Below are positions 60,401 to 64,000 of a stretch of 64,000 bases of DNA, one piece after another (position 1 is the first letter of the stretch; every line of letters starts with the position of its first letter). Below the pieces are notes generated by a model, which made no database searches, was not told the DNA's origin, and was given only the letters and a program-made list of their open reading frames with translations. The DNA lies in assembly GCA_942159475.1 (NCBI GenBank), contig OW804102.1, positions 23,068,684 to 23,132,683 on the forward strand, written 5' to 3'. The position numbers and the translations under genes are program-made. This DNA is from Sthenelais limicola. Lineage: Eukaryota; Annelida; Polychaeta; Phyllodocida; Sigalionidae.

Positions 60401-62976
60401 CAGACGTATGATAAAATCTGAATAAAATTACTTCCAAACGAAACCACTACCAGGAATATAACATTTGGAATTGCAGTTCCCTGAAGGTGGAATAAACGTG
60501 TTCGCTGTTCTACTGCACACTCATCTTGCGGGTATGTCCTCAACAAAAGCTACACGTGTTATATAAATATCAATAATGATAATAATAATTAATGCTAATT
60601 ACTGATCATGAAGTGATTACACCTTGTTACGTCATAGTTATGTAACATGATGTAATCCATGCTCAGATACTGTTTAAGCTTTTGTTTTACCTGGGTTCTC
60701 GACATCCCTGAGTGGGGGTTTTCAGCCCCCCAGGGGGTAGCATTTGTATTTTAGTATTTTTATTCAGCTACTTCATTATGTATCAAGTACAATATTCTCA
60801 GTCAGTGCTGATTGATTTTAAAATATACTCTGTTATCAATACACCTTTTTAATAATATAAGAAATTCAGTATCTCCACGTCGATATAATACATATGGGTG
60901 AAGTCTTTAGAAAATGTACCATTCGTCTTCACCAATCCGCTCAAATAACCAAAATTTAAGACGAAATTCAGTTTCAAAATACAGTCTAACATAATTAACC
61001 CAACGGATCTCTTAAATCAACGCGACACCAACTATACTCAGATAAACTTATATAATGTTCATCATTTTCCAGCCTAATTTAACATAACTTAATTAATGTG
61101 TAGAGATGCCAATTGCACATTATCTGACGATCTGACCCATATAATGAAAAATAAAATCAAGGAATTAAGAACCACCACCAGCGCAGTGTCGAAATCATGA
61201 CAGTCCTATCTAACTATCCCCTAGTATAAACTATCCCCTACTATCCCTTAGTATGAACCTGAATAACCAATACTATTACGGACACTCCTAGTTTCCTAGC
61301 ATATACAATACAGCGGAACAAAAGTTATTTGTACATAAAGGATCAATTTCCACAACCACTTTACAATCTATAGTGGAATTTCATCATTTAGTTGGATGTA
61401 CTGATAGGTATAACTATTCAATATTATAGATAATTAAATAAATAAAAACATAAATACCATTAACCAAATTATGCCACTATAACATCACCTGAATAAAGAT
61501 TTGTAAAAAAAATAATTGAATTCTTGTCCTTTAAAGGAAAAGCTGTGTGGACTCGACATATCAGAGACGGAGTTGAACTGCCTGAGTTGGGCCGGGAAGA
61601 CCATTATGATTTCAATTACCAGGTATCTAACTTGATAATTCTGTCCTCAACTTTCACTTGACAAAATACCCGAGTGACTGAAAAAGGATTCATTATATTA
61701 TATGCTTAGCAAGCTACTTTATAGGAAATATGACACTTTGAAATTATACACCACTTATACTTATGAATATTCCCAATGCAAAGTTACTCAAATAGATTCT
61801 ATTGATTTGGGGTTTGAATAAATACCAGGTCTCGACAATTTAGCAGTTTGGAAATAAATTTGATACATGACCCTTTTCTCTTTTCTGTTCCATTTCTCGT
61901 GTCGATTAGCAAACCAGACGCTTTCCTACACCTGTGAAAATCCTGCCAGTGAGTAATTTAGAAACATTTAACTTGTGTTGTGTATTTTTGTATCAAAAGA
62001 GGGCGCACCATAATTGTCTGTGTAGTTGTATATATATATGCCATAATTATAGTACATATTGGCAAAAGTTGATTAAATCTCGGAGCGAGGATTCAAGTGA
62101 CTCGAGCTGTTACTATTTGGGGCTGGCATATACCAGTGGTGCCACCTGGTGGGAGTTTACAATAACAGTTACCCCACTTGGTGAGCATTTGTTATAACTG
62201 ACGCGCTTCCTCGGCTGGTGTGGTCAATATGAAACACAGTGAAGGAATAAGTGGGTCGAATGGGATGAATAATCTCCCCCCTTTATTCCAACAAAACAAA
62301 GAATAAGCAGGTAAAAAAGAAAAAGATTCACACGTGTACTGGTGGAGTTTGTAAGGTAGAGTGAGACTATTGCCCCGAAGCCACGGGGTTCACACCTACC
62401 TGGTGGTATGGTAATTAGGAGATTATGTAATATGGTAATATGAAACAGGCCCCTTCGGCATCAGCTATAAACTCCTCTGACGTATATCAGAAGAGGATAA
62501 TAATACCTGACGACATAATATATATAGTGGTTTTATTCAAGATTAATTAGTTACAGTTACATTGATACAAAAACAAAGAATAGGTTTCAGTCCTCTGCTC
62601 ATTTGCAGGTCTTCCTCGACCGCCCGTAATTATGATAATAATATATTATAGCGTTCCCTGACATGGCAATAAGGGCCATATATGGACATTACCCCGCCAG
62701 GATATCTACCATCCAGGACATTCACCCACCTAACCCACATGACAATGGACTCTTTTGTTAGTGTGTGAACATTTAGCTAGATCTATCAAGATCTAGAACA
62801 AAGACAAAAAAAGACATCATACTTAATTATCCCTCGCAAGTGGATTATATTGCATCTCATAAACCTATATTACAGTGATGAACAAAAACATTTAATACCT
62901 ACAAATCATGTTTCAGGGGGATGAGCTGATCACAAGTTGCGTCTACAAGACTACAAATCGAGTCAACATGACATAT
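39499..62976 (+). CDS. MOXD1: MOXD1, DBH-like copper type II monooxygenase (3' end beyond window)
   Basis: A DBH-like ascorbate-dependent copper monooxygenase of the secretory pathway; the substrate of MOXD1 is not settled. Twelve exons: 39499-39652, 49563-49723, 54621-54767, 55205-55390, 55882-55965, 56602-56775, 58712-58814, 59816-59985, 60477-60531, 61537-61622, 61910-61948, 62917-62976. Phases agree; 473 codons. Residues 1-26 form a signal peptide ending LSPVLSA. A DOMON domain follows (GKYFLYWSFD, GWIGFGVSDNG, TCDADDRNID). The CuH site has H258-H259 (VVHHIVLF) and H328 (EMHYDNP). The CuM site has H407 and H409 (LLHTHLAG). The CuM Met ligand lies beyond the window, after GDELITSCVYKTTNRVNMTY. 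Exon content matches human MOXD1 more closely than DBH, as I recall them. An in-frame upstream Met at 39403 would bury the signal peptide, so I chose 39499. Confidence 0.93.
40147..41764. mobile_element. Non-autonomous hAT-like element inserted in the retrotransposon gag
   Basis: Perfect 13-bp inverted termini CAGGGCTGCCAAC (40147 and, inverted, ending 41764). Flanking octamers TCAGTCAC (40139-40146) and TCAGTCGG (41765-41772) match at 6 of 8, as for an old 8-bp hAT duplication. Removing the element and one octamer leaves the gag-like frame open across the site, which supports insertion. No transposase is present. It contains a LINE-like tail (about 40545-40660), a degenerate repeat block (41100-41330) and GGCCGGAG palindromes near its right end. 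Confidence 0.78.
40545..40660 (+). mobile_element. LINE-like 3' end fragment
   Basis: GACAAATAAAGTATTTTTCA followed by three CAATT units resembles the microsatellite-tailed 3' ends of CR1/L2-type retrotransposons. The complement of 37512-37535 is similar. No coding sequence is attached. Confidence 0.35.
41765..42631 (+). pseudogene. Gag-like ORF1 of the DIRS/Ngaro-like element, with CCCH zinc finger
   Basis: The frame resumes after the hAT-like insert; its 5' part lies upstream of 40139. It starts with a Pro/Gly-rich stretch, then an acidic Glu/Asp segment, then a helical region ending near KVDDHSL. A TAG at 42203-42205 interrupts it inside a 10-bp tandem duplication (CTCACTATAG, 42196-42215). 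The same frame then reads on to TGA at 42629. Near its end is C-x8-C-x5-C-x3-H (42533-42592), the exact CCCH spacing, in a Lys/Gln-rich context. RNA binding is inferred from that motif. It overlaps the start of the RT frame. Confidence 0.65.
42628..44150 (+). pseudogene. RT-RNase H of the DIRS/Ngaro-like element, frameshifted
   Basis: The RT frame (42628-43860) has VRLIHDCSRPLGKAVND, CKMDLQGAYRSVRVHP (first Asp), LPFGARLSPGIFN, catalytic VVYCDDFLYLS, and LGFSINYNKVIGP with LSFLGIEID. RNase H begins VTIDTCQTGT in this frame, but continues as GEWFYINWSDWP in another frame (43782-44150), so an indel lies near 43775-43790. The rest of RNase H is intact: INYKEVLTLEPA, VHCDSKAAIGMINKG (Asp), and a C-terminal LADVISW. 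The gag TGA overlaps the first codons of the RT frame, so RT was probably made by frameshift or reinitiation. Confidence 0.78.
44152..45120 (+). CDS. Tyrosine recombinase of the DIRS/Ngaro-like element
   Basis: An intact 322-codon frame starting 2 bp after the RNase H stop. It would integrate the circular cDNA. The N-terminal half is a SAM-like core-binding domain (WAPNTKKAYDTHRRTYFRFC; SYNSIKQYLNIVRILH). The catalytic half has a candidate Lys in VWAKTNQYK, H267-x-x-R270 in CHSFRRG, W293-H294 in GNWHS, and the likely nucleophile Y301 in YQNYL. The first catalytic Arg, expected in an LRxSN-type motif, is His149 here (GCLHKSNV; codon CAC at 44596-44598). The frame is open, but the protein is probably catalytically dead. 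Confidence 0.82.
   Translation: MEQILLEEVRKYQDQAWAPNTKKAYDTHRRTYFRFCQLYHKTPAPATSHVLCLYSAWLARRLSYNSIKQYLNIVRILHEEQGYANPLNMDYQLRATLKGIHRVKGSQVTRKAPITPELLLVIRANLSLLDPRDMAIWAACMIMFYGCLHKSNVFADPAKPANAIPIRKEDFTFTPTGIVIKIVWAKTNQYKDNDHVVTLPRVWGHKLCPVRAVYALLQSAPSVPPSAPALSYQVGDRTWVLHSQDFIDRVRSTLGEKVQDTSTISCHSFRRGSATWGHRSGLDADSIRMLGNWHSVCYQNYLKPEIEDRMDMTKVMTKKLPE
45206..45370. repeat. Degenerate TAATTG array
   Basis: About ten TAATTG(A) or near-identical words spaced 10-20 bp apart after the recombinase frame, for example near 45208, 45221, 45233, 45256, 45267, 45324 and 45342. It may be part of the retrotransposon 3' region. Confidence 0.55.
45421..47997. mobile_element. 2.6-kb TIR element with GACCGTC-rich ends
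   Basis: GGCTTCCACTTACACGT (45421-45437) and its exact complement (47981-47997) form perfect 17-bp inverted termini. Subterminal zones on both sides repeat GACCGTC/GACGGTC and TACACGTC...GTGCCA words. Near the right end, 18-bp perfect arms (47803-47820 and 47831-47848) make a hairpin. No transposase frame is seen and no clear target duplication is visible. The interior includes a C/T-rich tract (46085-46230) and a GACAAATCGACAT word cluster (46345-46480). Superfamily not assigned. Confidence 0.8.
48131..48381. mobile_element. MITE family A, copy 3
   Basis: ATATGGGTGAAATCGCCAGA at the left and CTGACCCATA at the right, with the AAATGTACAATTCACC border. Orientation is opposite to copy 1. In MOXD1 intron 1. 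Confidence 0.78.
49791..50030. mobile_element. MITE family A, copy 4 (worn ends)
   Basis: AGAAAATGTACAATCGGCAG on the left and GAATTGTACATTTTCTAGAG on the right keep the family borders, while the outermost GGGTCAG is mutated. In MOXD1 intron 2, 68 bp after exon 2. Confidence 0.7.
50387..50480. mobile_element. MITE family A, copy 5 (one end only)
   Basis: CATATGGGTCAAATCGCCAG and CAAATAACCCAACTTTAAAC match one half of the family; the other half is missing. Confidence 0.65.
50520..50640. repeat. Dispersed repeat family C, copy 3
   Basis: CGTCCAATCACTGATATACC and CTGATCTGAGGGTTTGGGCC match copy 1 near 21670-21720. Adjoins the truncated end of MITE A copy 5. Confidence 0.5.
51093..51935. repeat. 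Possible foldback element with AAATAAGGCCCAT arms
   Basis: CAAATAAGGCCCATGA (51097) is complementary to ATGGGCCTTATTTAG (51915). Between them lie two X-box-like palindromes, GTAACCATGGCAAC (51245) and GTTGCCATGGCAAC (51746). Outer ends are not defined and no gene is present. In MOXD1 intron 2. Confidence 0.45.
52141..52380. mobile_element. MITE family A, copy 6
   Basis: TGGGTGAAGTCGTCAGATAG and GTACAATTCGCCTTCACCAG on the left; GCTGATTGTACATTTTGTG on the right, where the terminus is worn away. Confidence 0.68.
52452..52666. mobile_element. MITE family A, copy 7
   Basis: TGGGTCAGATTTTCAGAAAA on the left and CTGAAAATCTGACCCATA on the right are near-perfect inverted termini. Orientation as copy 1, with short internal deletions. 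Only about 70 bp from copy 6. Confidence 0.82.
52667..53402 (+). other. MOXD1 intron 2, part without elements
   Basis: Non-coding sequence between MITE copies. I see no gene or repeat in it. Confidence 0.4.
53403..53587. mobile_element. MITE with TACTGTAAAC termini, copy 2
   Basis: TACTGTAAAC and GTTTACAGTA termini as at 18157-18362, with the same internal TTGTTTATGCAATA and AGTACTTTGACA words in inverse order, so it is inverted relative to copy 1. Confidence 0.72.
54103..54372. repeat. Possible MITE with CAATCTCCAT termini
   Basis: CAATCTCCAT near 54110 and ATGGAGATTG near 54360 are inverted. Between them, GCGACATG, TGTCGC and GTCGCA words recur many times on both strands. In MOXD1 intron 2, upstream of exon 3. 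Confidence 0.45.
55975..56089. mobile_element. 115-bp hairpin MITE
   Basis: AAAGGGCCTTGTCCACTAAG (55976) is nearly complementary to CTTAGTGGACTAGGCCTTTA (56069), with further pairing through GATTCTCATGC / GCATGAGAATC. The whole unit folds on itself. It starts 10 bp after MOXD1 exon 5. Confidence 0.8.
56360..56530. repeat. Dispersed repeat family C, copy 4
   Basis: Inverted relative to copy 1: TTTGCGGTTTGGAGCAAGAG is the near-complement of the 21570 region, and CAGTGATTGGACGCCTACT is shared. Directly upstream of MOXD1 exon 6. Confidence 0.6.
56798..57155. mobile_element. MITE family B, copy 2
   Basis: TTTCAGGAAAATGAGTCACA at the left and TGTGACTCATTTTCCTGTAA (read 57129-57148) at the right are inverted termini. 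The interior closely follows copy 3. It starts 22 bp after the MOXD1 exon 6 donor. Confidence 0.82.
57156..58711 (+). other. MOXD1 intron 6, part after the MITE
   Basis: Non-coding. Contains a run of A near 57693-57709 and a C/T-rich stretch at 58080-58210. The 129-codon frame at 58378-58767 overlaps exon 7 in another frame and is not supported as a gene. Confidence 0.45.
58830..59013. mobile_element. MITE family A, copy 8 (left-truncated)
   Basis: Begins inside the family at ATAATCCACATTTAAGACAA and ends GTACATTTTCTAAAGATCTT then ACCCATA. It starts within 20 bp of the MOXD1 exon 7 donor. Confidence 0.65.
59041..59380. repeat. GGGT microsatellite and C-run/CA tract
   Basis: TGGG repeats and a G-run at 59041-59078, then a C-run followed by CA repeats near 59353-59379. 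Both lie in MOXD1 intron 7. Frames across them are low-complexity. Confidence 0.75.
60892..61143. mobile_element. MITE family A, copy 9
   Basis: CATATGGGTGAAGTCTTTAG on the left and CTGACGATCTGACCCATA on the right. Same orientation as copy 3. In MOXD1 intron 9. Confidence 0.78.
61949..62916 (+). other. MOXD1 intron 11
   Basis: Non-coding, no element recognised. It separates the 39-nt exon 11 from exon 12. Confidence 0.45.
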
Positions 62977-64000
62977 GTAAGTAGATTTGATGACGTCATG
63001 CCTTTGTTACGTCAGGAACAAGGTGTGAGCAGGCAACATAATTATGTTTGCTCTTTATCTAAAATGGTCTTATATTACCTGGTAAATAACTTGATAACCC
63101 ATTTTATCTCACCCCAGGTCAAAGAATATTTTCAAAATCCTACATTATGTATGGACTATCATACATCGGTATATTTTGGTCCATCTGAATTCATATCATG
63201 AAGTTCACGGAGACGCTCATTATAAAACAGACAGCGGCACTTTTCTAGACCATGCAATTCGATCACAAACACTGATCTATTTTTTTTAATAGTGCTCAGT
63301 ATTGTCAGTCAATAAGATTGGAATACATTTGCTTGCTTAAAGGATAGGTTTCCTATGCTCTGTCTCAACCCTAGGCTAGATAATGCATAGGTCCCCTCAA
63401 ACGAAATTCATGAGCTCTCTTATCTTTTGTATTTTGATATTCACTATCTGTAGCAGTCAATTTCGGTTTAAGCCATACATGAAAAGATCAAGGCCTATGT
63501 CCATTGACAGGGCCGGCCGACTAAAATACTTTATCATTGTGGTGTTTGCCGAACATCGCTCGTACACCAAGTGTACGTCAGGCGGCCGTGGTAATGGACA
63601 TATGGGCTTGAGCCGGCTGTCCCACATTCGCACACTGCCACCAGGATAGGTGTCGATTTGTGATATGTTTCAGGAAATTGAGTCACAAGTCGCAAAATTT
63701 ATATCTTTCAAAGTGATTTATTCACAAGATGTATTTATTGGAATGTTTTCATTTTTAGATTGCATAATACTTTTCGAAGCATGAATTCAGGTACCAAATT
63801 TCAAGACAGTGTATTAAATATACCCATGCATTTCTAAGTCATCTTATAGACTATATCTACCAATTTTACTCGTAAATGACCGCCCAGAATTTTTGCAAAC
63901 TTTTTTTCTTAAAAAATATCAAACTTAAAATATAGAAATACTTATTAGATGTCACTGTTTACATTCGTTGGAATCGGCTTGATCTCATCTTTTCAAATAT
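62977..64000 (+). other. Start of MOXD1 intron 12
   Basis: After the GTAAGT donor at 62977 no exon resembling the next MOXD1 segment (Gly-Gly-rich, with the CuM Met) is seen before the window ends. An 88-codon frame at 63383-63649 with a hydrophobic start matches nothing recognised. MITE family B copy 3 occupies the end. Confidence 0.5.
63661..64000. mobile_element. MITE family B, copy 3 (cut by window end)
   Basis: TGTTTCAGGAAATTGAGTCA start and CTTGATCTCATCTTTTCAAA near the edge follow copy 2 in the same order. The right terminus lies outside the window. Confidence 0.78.

Noticed and set aside
63383..63649. 88-codon frame with a hydrophobic N-terminus
   Set aside because: Lies in MOXD1 intron 12, next to a MITE; its sequence does not match the expected next MOXD1 exon.

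Overview
The window comes from an animal nuclear genome. It is AT-rich, with intron-dense genes, GT-AG splice sites and many short DNA transposons. The three genes are ordinary metazoan genes, and the repeat content (tyrosine-recombinase retrotransposons, foldback elements, TAGGCCTA octamers) suggests a marine invertebrate, perhaps an echinoderm or another non-vertebrate deuterostome. The species is not determined.

Layout. (1) Positions 1-10220, minus strand: RRP1 (Nop52 family), a nucleolar ribosome-biogenesis protein. Ten exons are in the window and the C-terminus runs off at position 1. Intron 6 holds a truncated DIRS-like retrotransposon on the same strand (gag-like plus RT-RNase H). (2) Positions 10221-10456: a 236-bp head-to-head interval, probably a bidirectional promoter. 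(3) Positions 10457-19248, plus strand: CENATAC (CCDC84), a minor-spliceosome factor. It is complete in nine phase-consistent exons (586 codons) with a long C-terminal extension. (4) Positions 19257-39498: about 20 kb with no gene I can support. It holds a large foldback repeat, a TTAA-flanked element rich in X-box-like palindromes, and several MITEs. (5) Positions 39499-62976 and beyond, plus strand: MOXD1, a DBH-like copper monooxygenase. Twelve exons (473 codons) are present and the C-terminus lies past the window. Its roughly 9.9-kb first intron holds a decayed DIRS/Ngaro-like retrotransposon, a hAT-like element inserted in that retrotransposon's gag, and a 2.6-kb TIR element next to it.

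RRP1 and CENATAC both serve nuclear RNA processing (pre-rRNA and AT-AC introns) and share a promoter interval, so co-expression is plausible. MOXD1 is a secretory-pathway enzyme with no evident link to them.

I found no new multi-gene system. The most unusual signals are: a nine-copy TIR MITE family spread over 30 kb; X-box (RFX-type) palindromes carried by repeats; a CCCH finger in a YR-retrotransposon gag; loss of a probable catalytic Arg in its recombinase; a decayed Penelope-type hammerhead motif; and a MITE ending 33 bp before a CENATAC splice acceptor. Gene models were assembled by eye from reading frame, splice sites and remembered family conservation. No alignment was run.
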